Positions 45,561 through 53,149 of a stretch of 64,000 bases of DNA are shown in pieces; position 1 is the stretch's first letter; every line of letters starts with the position of its first letter. The stretch is taken from NCBI RefSeq assembly GCF_030812855.1, contig NZ_JAUSTK010000003.1, positions 1 through 64,000 of the forward strand, in the 5' to 3' direction. The stretch comes from Paenibacillus wynnii (lineage in GTDB: Bacteria; Bacillota; Bacilli; Paenibacillales; Paenibacillaceae). A program made the translations under genes and the position numbers. The notes under the pieces are model-generated. The model worked only from the letters and a program-made list of their open reading frames with translations. It ran no database searches and had not been told where the DNA came from.

Positions 45561-45779
45561 ATGAAGCCTGCATATGAGGCCCCCCTCACACTAACTGTTA
45601 AATCTGGACTTGTGACTGAAATAGTCATTGATGAACCATTTTCTTTTAGTTCTTTGGAATATGAAGAGCTAAAAGAAGATGCCGAGCTGTTGATTGAGAA
45701 AATGAAACGGCGTAAGGAGAGATGGACGAAGAAACAAAATGCTCTTAGCAACCTTATCGAGAAGAAACTGGAGGATTAA
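45561..45779 (+). CDS. Small hypothetical protein (72 aa), phage-like context
   Basis: 72 residues; the C-terminal half is a strongly charged helix (EELKEDAELLIEKMKRRKE, KKQNALSNLIEKKLED), so a coiled coil is likely. ATG 45561 with a weak AGGGAC site. Followed closely by a 28-codon frame at 45785. No family recognised. Confidence 0.4.
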   Translation: MKPAYEAPLTLTVKSGLVTEIVIDEPFSFSSLEYEELKEDAELLIEKMKRRKERWTKKQNALSNLIEKKLED

Positions 45780-45784
45780 TCAAT

Positions 45785-45871
45785 ATGTCACAGGATGAGT
45801 TTATGAATCACTACATACGATGCCATAGACAGTTCCTACGGGTATTTGAAGAGAATTCGGTTAAAGCATAG
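45785..45871 (+). CDS. Short frame of 28 aa, possible remnant
   Basis: ATG directly after the stop of the 45561 gene, encoding MSQDEFMNHYIRCHRQFLRVF and seven more residues. The frame continues after the TAG with SWLDSEEEYIMCPVTC, so it may be a longer phage-like gene with a mutated stop. Confidence 0.3.
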   Translation: MSQDEFMNHYIRCHRQFLRVFEENSVKA

Positions 45872-46283
45872 ACCTCATGGTTGGATTCGGAGGAAGAATA
45901 TATAATGTGTCCTGTTACGTGCAGACTAGACGGGCTATAGAGTACCGATATAAGAAGCAGACTTATCGTCACAAGAAAGTAGAGAATTCTTTGGAGCTCC
46001 CCCTCGATCTGAGCACGGGAAAGCATATCAATCAATGGATTTTCTTCGACTCCTCACATCTCAAAGTGCTTCAGGAAAATATTATCAACTACACCAGGTT
46101 CCAATATAGACAGCATCCCTTGGATGCAATATGCAGCTAGAATCGTGAATCACCCCTCTTTGTAATCTCTACCCAAGTCATTCTCTCCACAAATAAAATG
46201 ATTTCCTTCTGTTCATTTCCGCATTATCATCCCGTTGTTTCGACCTCATAGGCAGGCTACAATCAGTTCAAGAGGTGAGAGAA
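45872..46283 (+). other. Gene-poor stretch in phage-like region
   Basis: An 87-codon frame (45877-46140) has no binding site and no recognisable motif. I see no RNA or repeat. Probably degraded element DNA. Confidence 0.3.
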
Positions 46284-47110
46284 ATGTTGAAGAAGGACCT
46301 AATGCAACGGGTTGAAGCAGAAGGCATAAACCTTAGCGAGTATATGTTTGAGCGATACTATGAATATGGTCTGATTGTAAGTGATAAGGACGGACAATGC
46401 CGCATGAGAGGGGTTAAGACCTATTACCACAAACGAACAATGGAAGCTATCCGCTTCATTGAGGAACTTAAAGCAAATAAAGCAATGGGGAATCAAAAGA
46501 ATTATATCTTCATTCTTTACTGGAAAGGCTACCCTGTTCAGTGGGACAAACTCAAGGCTAGACTCTTAAAATTTCACAGCGGCATCATGGACTACTTTAA
46601 TACTGTCACAGGTTACTTAGCCAGCCCGACTATGCGGATTACATCCACCGTATCGCCGAGGACGAGGCTGATAAAGCGCCTAAGCCAATGGGGCGCCCTA
46701 CTATCCAATCCCTTGCGGCTAAGAAGAAAAAAGCTAATGATACAGCTAGAAGATACCTTCTTGTCAGCAAGTTGATAGCAGGAATTACTAGGAATGGAGC
46801 CATACCAAAGGAAGTATTCCATTCCTTCAATAGTCTGAATAACCTAAGTGCTAATGATATGCAGGATACGATTCTGGGACATGCCTATAACTGGCTTCAG
46901 CTTCAGACCTGGAAAAATGCGGTCAGTTTATCTGAAGAGCACGAATACGTTGAATCCTTTGATCTTATAGAACTAATCAAAGACTATTGCTCGAATTTAG
47001 AATCAAGCTACGGAAGTCTCTACAATATCCCAGTCTTCGGTCAATTCATTGAAACAATTGAGAACCAATACAATATAGAGATCTTTTCGGATCGTCCTGA
47101 CTTCTACTGA
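46284..47110 (+). pseudogene. Unknown protein split by a frameshift
   Basis: First part from ATG 46284 (AAGAGGTGAGAGAA upstream): KKDLMQRVEAEGINLSEYMF, YEYGLIVSDKDGQCRMRG, resembling a MerR-like N-terminus with a following helical domain. Near 46620 the frame shifts; the continuation reads QPDYADYIHRIAEDEADK and MGRPTIQSLAAKKKK and runs to 47110. Together about 275 residues. No known family. Either a real frameshift or an assembly error. Confidence 0.5.
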
Positions 47111-47258
47111 TTCGCCTTGCTTACTCTTATTGTTGGAAACTTCCGTAAACCGCTCATAGAGTTCCTGTTCAATCCTTTGACTAGAGATAACTGGCGGCAA
47201 CTAGTATCAGAATGGTCTACCGCTGCGGCTCAGTCCACGGGAAAGGAGGTGAAACTCA

Positions 47259-47384
47259 ATGGGTAATATCGGTATCGCTCTGGGCGGCGGTAAGGCCTTC
47301 TCTGCTCCTGCATGGTTTATCTTGCTGATCCTTGTATTTGCAGTAATTGGAATCAATCGCTTTATCAATAAGGTTAAGAATTAA
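47259..47384 (+). CDS. YjcZ-like small membrane protein (41 aa)
   Basis: GGGAAAGGAGGTGAAACTCA precedes the ATG, a near-perfect site. The 41-residue product has a glycine-rich start (MGNIGIALGGGKAFSAP) and one membrane segment (WFILLILVFAVIGINRF). It resembles the YjcZ-type small proteins common in spore formers, or a small phage membrane protein. Too short for certainty. Confidence 0.55.
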   Translation: MGNIGIALGGGKAFSAPAWFILLILVFAVIGINRFINKVKN

Positions 47385-47389
47385 TGAGC

Positions 47390-47430
47390 CAAAATAGAAA
47401 GAGCACCTATCCCACAATGAGATGGTGCTC
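47390..47430 (-). terminator. Terminator of the integrase gene
   Basis: Stem GAGCACC / GGTGCTC followed on the minus strand by TTTCTATTTT. It also ends the region of the plus-strand small gene. Confidence 0.7.
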
Positions 47431-47438
47431 AACTTCTA

Positions 47439-48388
47439 TTATTTAAGCTTACCCATCCGTTTCTTAGATGGAAGCAGTCTCTTTATCGGCGAAGCTAGCG
47501 CATGCTGATTCTTCAAATCATTGTTCGTTAGAGCTACATAACGCTTGGTCATAGTAAGATCAACATGTCCTAGCATACGTTGCAAGGCCAGTGCATTGCC
47601 GCCTTGCCGCAGGAACAGAAGAGCGAATGAATGCCGCAAATCATACGGAACAATATGGGTTCCAAGCTTCTTGCAGTAAGACTCGATTCTGTCGCCCCAT
47701 GAAAGCCGATTAAGCGGATTTCCCTCATACGTGCAAAATACTGGGACAGATTCATCCCACTCCTCAGGACGAACAGAGAGCAGATCAGAAATAACCTTTG
47801 CTGTCTCAGGTGAATAATGAAGGGTGCGTGAGGCCTTCGTTTTGGCTGTCTCCTGCCTTACTTCAACTTCTAGCGCTTGTACATTAAAGTCTGATTTACG
47901 CAGCGCAAATGCCTCTTTAGGGCGAATTCCTGTATCCAGGAAGAAGATCATCAATGTATGGTTGCGCAGCCCCGTATATGTGCTTACATCTGGCATCATT
48001 AGAACATTCTCATCAAGATTGACAATCCTGCCTTCGGCTTTCCGCTTCTTAAAGTTCAGCAGTGGATTATCTTCAATCATTCCATTATCGGTACACCAGT
48101 TGAAGGATGTGCTTAAATATACAAGACGATTATTGTACCTGGCTGGTTTGATGTTGTCCTCACCAAGATATTCGTAAACACTTCTCTCCAAAGATTCAAC
48201 AGCTTGCGGATTGTTCGCCTCGGGATACCTCCTAAAGTGAAACGGTTCACATGCTCTCTGTAATCCTTCATAGTCTGTTCCGATATCCCCTGTGCCTTCT
48301 TCCATAGCAGAAACTGTTCCAATGCCACCTCATACGTTGCGGGTGCTGACTTTCTCACCTTTCTTACCTTTGTTAATCTTCCAGCCAT
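47439..48388 (-). pseudogene. int: Tyrosine recombinase at tRNA-Leu (frameshifted)
   Basis: From ATG 48388 (GAAGGAGG upstream) the N-terminal core-binding domain reads MAGRLTKVRKVRKSAPATYE; near 48235 the frame shifts by one base, then FRRYPEANNPQAVESLERSV continues to the C-terminus. Catalytic residues: R in TGIRPKEA, R in PYDLRHSFA, H in MLGHVDLT, and Y in KRYVAL. The usual histidine before the LR is a tyrosine (PYDLR). It lies about 180 bp from the 3' end of the intact tRNA-Leu, the typical position of an island integrase. Confidence 0.8.
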
Positions 48389-48571
48389 AACAAAAACCTC
48401 CTTCGCCTTCACCTGAGATTTAACCCCAAGCGCTGCAAAGGAGGATTCATGCTTCCGTAATCCTGTGTTGTTGAAACGACCTTTTCAGGTACACAGGACT
48501 ACTGAATTTTAAGCGGTTTTGCGAATGTCGGTCACAGAATCATAGCTCTGAAAACCCTTATAAATCAAAGA

Positions 48572-48657
48572 TGCCGAGGACGGGGGTCGAACCCGTACGG
48601 TACTCACGTACCGCAGGATTTTAAGTCCTGTGCGTCTGCCTGTTCCGCCACCCCGGC
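48572..48657 (-). tRNA. tRNA-Leu(UAA)
   Basis: 86-nt class II tRNA with acceptor stem GCCGGGG / CCTCGGC, long variable arm (GCGGTACGTGAGTACCGT region) and anticodon TAA in CTTAAAA. No CCA is encoded. Partial copies of its 3' half lie at 28216 and 29876. No terminator follows, unlike the copy at 29876. Confidence 0.93.
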
Positions 48658-48767
48658 ATGATATAAAGTGTTTGTAGCGTGTAACGCGACAAGAAATATC
48701 ATATCATGGATTTTGAAAAAGGGCAATACTTTTCTCTAAGGAATTTTTATATCTCTGATTGAACATA

Positions 48768-48807
48768 CAAATAACCCATCCCAGCAGAAGCTGAGACAGG
48801 TTATTTG
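48768..48807 (-). terminator. Terminator of the WGxxGxxG protein gene
   Basis: Stem AATAACC / GGTTATT with an inner CAGC / GCTG pairing, ten bp behind the stop of the gene at 48817; on the minus strand TTTGTATG follows. Confidence 0.6.
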
Positions 48808-48816
48808 GAAGCTGAA

Positions 48817-49230
48817 TTATCGACGTTCGCCGCTTCTGCTTCTCATGCCAGCTAGACCGAGAAGTCCTACCAGGCCAAGCCAGCCCCAGCTAAAACCATC
48901 GTTATCATTATCGGTAGCATTTGTTGCCGTCGCACGGTAATTCCCATTTCCATTACGGTTGTTGTTAGCCAACGGGGACACTCTGTTATTGTCATTTACT
49001 CCGTTGCGGACCCCATTGTTCAACATGTTGCCAGTTCTGTTCATAGCGCCTGTGCCATTGGTTCCATTCATGGTGTCGGTACCCATAGTTCCAATGCCAT
49101 TCGTACCGTTTCCGACATGATTGTTACCACCCATGCCTGTAGTTCCGGCTGCACTTGATGCGTAACCAACACCTAACAGACTCATGGATAAAACAGAACA
49201 GCACACAAAGCTTTTTATCAGCTTATTCAA
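48817..49230 (-). CDS. WGxxGxxG-anchored secreted protein
   Basis: 137 residues: signal peptide (SFVCCSVLSMSLLGVGYASS), a low-complexity Asn/Gly/Thr region (25-105), and at the C-terminus the signature FSWGWLGLVGLLGLAGMRSR followed by basic residues. The WGxxGxxG-CTERM tail is a membrane-anchoring sorting signal of Firmicutes. The middle has no fold I can recognise, typical of such proteins. Confidence 0.85.
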   Translation of the reverse strand: MNKLIKSFVCCSVLSMSLLGVGYASSAAGTTGMGGNNHVGNGTNGIGTMGTDTMNGTNGTGAMNRTGNMLNNGVRNGVNDNNRVSPLANNNRNGNGNYRATATNATDNDNDGFSWGWLGLVGLLGLAGMRSRSGERR

Positions 49231-49282
49231 GTTGTTATGCCTCCTTTGTTGTTTATCGCTGATAATTTCCCCACTTATCTCC

Positions 49283-49975
49283 TTATTTATTCAAAAAAAT
49301 GATATCCACAGTTTTACTACCAGGATCGAAAGTAACTGTTGCTCCCAGCGCCTGAGCTATGGCCCGTATTGGTGCATAGGTCGTCCCCGAATCAATAAAC
49401 CCTTCCGTAAGTTTCTGACCATTTATGGTTATCGTTACTTTGGCATCTTTATTCAATCCGTTGTCACCTCCGCTAATCCGCGTTAAGAGATCCTGAACCT
49501 GCTGTGCAGTAGGACGCTTGCCTGTCCGCAGTAGATTAATCGTCAAACCGAAGGTGATCTGCAGATGAGAATTGTCTTTAAAAGAGGTCCAATCTCCCCC
49601 CCACTCAAAACCAAGCTGCTTGGCAACTGTTACAACTTCCTGCCAGTCCGCTTTGCGGTCTTGGTCAAGGTCACGACTCATGTTCCAGGAAACGGTATTC
49701 CCATCCGGCAGGAGCAGCGCGAAATCAACTGCTAAGCCATAATTGTGATAACTGGTTCCACCCCTAGCGTAGGTAACAATGGGTCCCGGTTTGCTTCTAC
49801 CCTGCGCGTACAGCGCATTTTGCTCTGCAATAGTCCGCAAACCCTGTGTAATAATGATGGGAACATCCTTGAAGTAGCATTGCTGTATTAATTCTTTGGT
49901 ATATGCCATAAGTGCGGGATTAAGCCCTTTAAGACGGGCTTCCGATTTATCCTGTACTTGATCCAGAGTAAGCAT
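49283..49975 (-). CDS. M15-type peptidoglycan peptidase with stalk domain
   Basis: 230 residues. N-terminal M15 zinc peptidase (about 1-165) with the metal motif SYHNYGLAVDF and a second zinc histidine in DNSHLQI. It resembles CwlK and phage endolysins that cut L-Ala-D-Glu bonds. The C-terminal about 60 residues (ITINGQKLTEGFIDSG, YAPIRAIAQALGATVTF) are a copper-amine-oxidase-N-like stalk domain, an unusual partner. ATG 49975 follows CCAGGGGG; no signal peptide is seen. Confidence 0.75.
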   Translation of the reverse strand: MLTLDQVQDKSEARLKGLNPALMAYTKELIQQCYFKDVPIIITQGLRTIAEQNALYAQGRSKPGPIVTYARGGTSYHNYGLAVDFALLLPDGNTVSWNMSRDLDQDRKADWQEVVTVAKQLGFEWGGDWTSFKDNSHLQITFGLTINLLRTGKRPTAQQVQDLLTRISGGDNGLNKDAKVTITINGQKLTEGFIDSGTTYAPIRAIAQALGATVTFDPGSKTVDIIFLNK

Positions 49976-50088
49976 ATAATCACCCCCTGGTATATGTAAT
50001 GTTATAAAATCACACTTGCTTGTACTCATAACCCGGATATCCTGTAAAACCTTAGGGAAATATACTAAAGGAAAGGGGGGACAACTTT

Positions 50089-50253
50089 ATGGATATCCAT
50101 AGTGATAACTACAAAATCGCAGCACTTAGTAATCAAGAGGACGCAGTTGAGATCATAAGAAGGGCTGAGGATGCTTTATCTAATCTAACCGGTAATAACT
50201 CCGTTACGTTGATCGCCTATGAAAAAAACGGTGGAAACGACTCCAAAGAGTAG
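50089..50253 (+). CDS. Small hypothetical protein (54 aa)
   Basis: GGAAAGGGGGG precedes ATG 50089. MDIHSDNYKIAALSNQEDAV, an amphipathic helix (EIIRRAEDALSNL) and a beta-like end (NSVTLIAYEKNG). A terminator follows. Function unknown; probably a small soluble protein. Confidence 0.5.
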   Translation: MDIHSDNYKIAALSNQEDAVEIIRRAEDALSNLTGNNSVTLIAYEKNGGNDSKE

Positions 50254-50264
50254 CCACCCACCGT
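50226..50264 (+). terminator. Terminator of the 54-aa gene
   Basis: Stem ACGGTGG / CCACCGT with a long loop, followed by CTTAGTTCTTT. Confidence 0.5.
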
Positions 50265-50288
50265 CTTAGTTCTTTATCACCCTTACTG

Positions 50289-50633
50289 TTAACACGTATA
50301 CACTTCAACGATATTATCCAGAGCAATCCACTTCCATTCTTCCGCCCACTGCAATTTGATCTCACGCGTGTGGGCATGAATGGAGGTTATAAACCCGCTA
50401 AGCCTAACATCCTCAAAGGGGTCGAATAGGACTATAGTTACCCGAACATGGTTGCGAAGAGACAATACGAGCGCGCGCTCCATCTCCTCCTGCTTTTGAT
50501 CATCTAGGGTTGGCTTATCACGCCGCAGGGTCTCCAGTTCATCGCGTCTAATCCGGCTTTTATGCTCCGGCAGCATCATGCGGCTACTCTCCCACAGCCC
50601 ATTTCCGTCCAGTTTTTTGGCCATTGAATTCAT
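50289..50633 (-). CDS. YolD-like family protein
   Basis: 114 residues with the YolD pattern (NGLWESSRMMLPEHKSRI, ...RVTIVLFDPFEDVRLSGFITSIH, EEWKWIALDNIVEVYTC). YolD proteins occur widely in spore formers and phages; some are paired with UvrX-type polymerases, but no such partner is here. GGGAG precedes the first of two close ATGs (50633 and 50624). Confidence 0.75.
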   Translation of the reverse strand: MNSMAKKLDGNGLWESSRMMLPEHKSRIRRDELETLRRDKPTLDDQKQEEMERALVLSLRNHVRVTIVLFDPFEDVRLSGFITSIHAHTREIKLQWAEEWKWIALDNIVEVYTC

Positions 50634-50798
50634 TTCTCCCTCCGCTCAGCTCTATCCCCAATAAAGGGAACGTACGTTTGTATTATACTCAATGCTGTAG
50701 CGAATTATCAATAAGAAATAAGTGACAAATATCTCAAACATTTTCATCCTAAAATATGTATAATATTGTGTATCTCTATTGTGAAAGGAGCCCCAGCT

Positions 50799-51029
50799 TT
50801 GAAAAAAACTGCTCCACTACTTATGATGATACCGGCATACATAGTCATTCTGTTCCTTATTGTATATCAGAACCATTCGCTTTCAGACTTTACCAAAGGA
50901 AGTGTAACCGGAATAGTTATTGGGCTTATCCTTGCAACTGTCTTCATCATTCTATTACAGCTGTGTGGGATACAATTAAAACAGTGGAAGCATAAGAAAT
51001 TCAAAGCCAGATTACTCCGATCAAAATAA
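50799..51029 (+). CDS. Small two-segment membrane protein (76 aa)
   Basis: Two membrane segments (PLLMMIPAYIVILFLIVY, GIVIGLILATVFIILLQL) and a basic tail (KHKKFKARLLRSK). TTG 50799 with AAAGGAG ten bases upstream is the likely start; no ATG fits. Terminator at 51052. Unknown function. Confidence 0.55.
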   Translation: MKKTAPLLMMIPAYIVILFLIVYQNHSLSDFTKGSVTGIVIGLILATVFIILLQLCGIQLKQWKHKKFKARLLRSK

Positions 51030-51051
51030 ACATCATACGAACGATGTAAAT

Positions 51052-51087
51052 AGGCGCTGACAAATTAATTTGTCGAGCGCCTTTTTT
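51052..51087 (+). terminator. Terminator of the small membrane protein gene
   Basis: Stem GGCGCT(G)ACAAAT / ATTTGT(CG)AGCGCC followed by six Ts. Also usable as the end of the minus-strand lipoprotein gene. Confidence 0.85.
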
Positions 51088-51106
51088 GTGTATTCATACA
51101 CCAAAT

Positions 51107-51640
51107 CTATTTAGCTTCTATCGCTGATTCAGCTTCCACAAGCCCTGAAGCTACCCTTGCCTCATTAAGCTTAGAAATCCCGTACATCATGGCGAGCTCA
51201 GCATTCTGATTTAATTCTTTAAATTGCTCAGCCGTCACGGTAGCCGAATCTGCGCCTTGCGAGGCCTGCTCTTTTAATGAGTAAGCACTTTGAAAGGCAA
51301 TTTTGGAGTCTTCCAGAAATGCCTTAATGTCTTGGGGCAACCCCGAGGAAATTTCCACATCATTAACCTGTTGTAATATATCTGTAGCTGTGTTCTGAAA
51401 TACATCAATCGCCTTCTTCAACTGCTTGTCCGTAGCTTTTCCAGCGGAATAGGAGGCAAGTGATTCATTAAAATCCTCCAACGAAGATTTCCCTTCCTGT
51501 TCGATCGCTGACATTTCATCAAAGAATTTTTGCACATGGGCCTGTTTGTCTTCTTTGGAGACAATAGCCGTAGGCTCATTGCTACAGGCGCTGAGTAGGG
51601 AAAATACCAAAATCAGTCCCACTAATAACATTTTTTTCAT
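51107..51640 (-). CDS. Lipoprotein (helical, unknown function)
   Basis: 177 residues. Lipobox LLSACSN with acylated Cys at about residue 17; the rest is all helical (QKFFDEMSAIEQEGK-like, KAIDVFQNTATDILQQVN). Anchored outside the membrane. The pattern resembles small Bacillus lipoproteins of unknown role. ATG 51640 follows GGAGGGATAGAGAA. Confidence 0.75.
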   Translation of the reverse strand: MKKMLLVGLILVFSLLSACSNEPTAIVSKEDKQAHVQKFFDEMSAIEQEGKSSLEDFNESLASYSAGKATDKQLKKAIDVFQNTATDILQQVNDVEISSGLPQDIKAFLEDSKIAFQSAYSLKEQASQGADSATVTAEQFKELNQNAELAMMYGISKLNEARVASGLVEAESAIEAK

Positions 51641-51774
51641 TTCTCTATCCCTCCTACTAAAGCATAATGTGGAGTTTTGTAAAGAGCAAATGAAATATTT
51701 GTAAAAATTGAGGATGCATACTTTATCCATATTGTGAAAACATTAAGACAAAGTAAAAATGGAGGTTAAAGATT

Positions 51775-51954
51775 ATGAACATCCAACGCGCAAAAGAAAT
51801 TGCCAAATCACCTTCTATGGCTAAAGTGTCCTATGAAGGAGTTCTTATTTACATACAAAACGTGGATGAAGGGAATGAAGTGGCTAGAATCTTCCCTCTC
51901 GATCACCCTGAGCAGGAACAAGAGGTTCCTTTGAACAGCTTGGAAGAACTTTAG
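51775..51954 (+). CDS. sspH: Small acid-soluble spore protein H
   Basis: 59 residues, MNIQRAKEIAKSPSMAKVSY ... IFPLDHPEQEQEVPLNSLEEL, matching SspH of Bacillus along its whole length. It is made in the forespore and is a minor spore core protein. AGGTTAAAG precedes the ATG. A strong sign that the host makes endospores. Confidence 0.92.
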   Translation: MNIQRAKEIAKSPSMAKVSYEGVLIYIQNVDEGNEVARIFPLDHPEQEQEVPLNSLEEL

Positions 51955-51983
51955 ATCATTATAGAGTACTTACTCTGTAAAAA

Positions 51984-52008
51984 AAGGCAGTTGCGGCTGC
52001 CTTTTTAT
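51984..52008. terminator. Bidirectional terminator
   Basis: Stem AGGCAGTTGCGGCTGCCT with T-runs in both directions. Ends sspH and the convergent GNAT gene. Confidence 0.85.
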
Positions 52009-52017
52009 TTTATACTA

Positions 52018-52593
52018 TTAATTCGGACTTTTTTCTCCATAAATAAAGCGAAACTCATCCTCAAGCATAGCCATCAAAATCATGTCATGAAACTCCCCGT
52101 CCTGATATAGGCTATCCCGCTCAATTCCCTCCCGTTGAAATCCAAGCTTTTCGTACACATGTATGGCTCGGGGATTAAAGTCGTAAACCCCCAGATGAAT
52201 CCTATGTAAATTCAAGGTTTTGAAGCCGTAGCGGATCATATGTATCATAGCTTCTGTGCCGTAACCCTTGCCGCGATGTTGAGTCCCTTGAATGCAAATC
52301 CTAATATTCGCACTCCGATTGATAGGGTCTATTTCGTTCAACACCACTTCACCTACCAGTTGATCTGTGCCCTTCACCACAATCATGAAATCCACACGGC
52401 CTTCTTGGGGGACCCCGATCTTCTCGATCCAAACAGCGATTTCCTCACCCGTAAATTCGCTTTGCGAACCCGTTAGTCGGTTCAATTCAGGTTCCTGTAA
52501 TAAAGAATAATAAGTATCCAAATCAGAGGCCTTAACAAAACGTAGATAAATATTATTCCCCATGATACTTGGTGTTTTTAATTGTTCCATCAT
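52018..52593 (-). CDS. GNAT-family N-acetyltransferase (RimJ/RimL-like)
   Basis: 191 residues with the acetyl-CoA loop QHRGKGYGTEAM and the RimJ/L signature LGVYDFNPRAIHVYEKLGF. Acetylates an amine, perhaps a ribosomal protein N-terminus or a small molecule. ATG after GGAGGAAAAT. Monocistronic. Confidence 0.85.
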   Translation of the reverse strand: MMEQLKTPSIMGNNIYLRFVKASDLDTYYSLLQEPELNRLTGSQSEFTGEEIAVWIEKIGVPQEGRVDFMIVVKGTDQLVGEVVLNEIDPINRSANIRICIQGTQHRGKGYGTEAMIHMIRYGFKTLNLHRIHLGVYDFNPRAIHVYEKLGFQREGIERDSLYQDGEFHDMILMAMLEDEFRFIYGEKSPN

Positions 52594-52639
52594 ATTATTT
52601 TCCTCCAGAGTATCAAATGTCCATTCTAAACGCCGGATC

Positions 52640-53101
52640 CATTCAACCTGATCTCAACAAAAGCGTTATTCAAAACAGGAGCTAATTGGGGATAGTGGAG
52701 TTTCGTGAACCATACCACCCAACCAACGTCATTCAGAGGATGCCCCCACTCCGCCCACTCCGCCCACTCCCAATCCAGAACATTCAGGTTGACCAAATGC
52801 TGGGGTACGAATCCGAGGTCTAATACTAGACTTCTTATTTGCTCCGCGTTACTCTTCCGAATCCCATGGGGATCAGCACCTGATGCATATGTATGTATTC
52901 ACTAATACTCTTTCATTAGAGCACTCTAGTACATCATGAATAACAGGTGATATAGCTGACGCTTTTAAAAATTCCAAGCAACTGACCTCATTCAAGGTAT
53001 CGTGATTGTACAGGTCGGCGACCTTTGTTACATCCTGATCATTAAACAAGCTCCTCTTTAGTCAAAATATAGAGCATCTCTCTTAACATTACTGCACACC
53101 G
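52640..53101 (-). pseudogene. Aminoglycoside phosphotransferase-type fragment
   Basis: The minus strand reads SLVLDLGFVPQHLVNLNVLD, VLDWEWAEWAEWGHPLNDVG and WVVWFTKLHYPQLAPVL. The DWEWAxxGxPxxD pattern is the metal-binding C-terminal part of APH-fold phosphotransferases. The kinase N-terminal region and catalytic loop are absent. Upstream (52831-53101) stops break all frames. Confidence 0.5.
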
Positions 53102-53132
53102 CGAAAAAAGACCACCGGACACCTCCGGCAGC
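53102..53132 (-). terminator. Terminator of the erythromycin-esterase-like gene
   Basis: Stem CCGGA / TCCGG with GGTG loop, then TGGTCTTTTTT on the minus strand. Confidence 0.65.
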
Positions 53133-53149
53133 CTCGCTTCTATTGTTCT

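Larger units (their letters stand above)
29876..48657. mobile_element. Candidate genomic island bounded by tRNA-Leu repeats
   Basis: Bounds: the displaced tRNA-Leu 3' half at 29876-29933 and the intact tRNA-Leu at 48572-48657, same strand, 18.7 kb apart. A tyrosine-recombinase gene (frameshifted) lies next to the 3' end of the intact tRNA, the usual place for an integrase. Contents: scr operon, relic of a second integrative element, sigma-54/aco module, short phage-like genes. A third tRNA fragment at 28216 suggests an earlier or tandem insertion. It is a reading of the layout; the region may also be a set of independent events. Confidence 0.5.

Noticed and set aside
45877..46140. 87-codon frame in the phage-like region
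   Set aside because: No binding site, no motif, and broken related frames around it.
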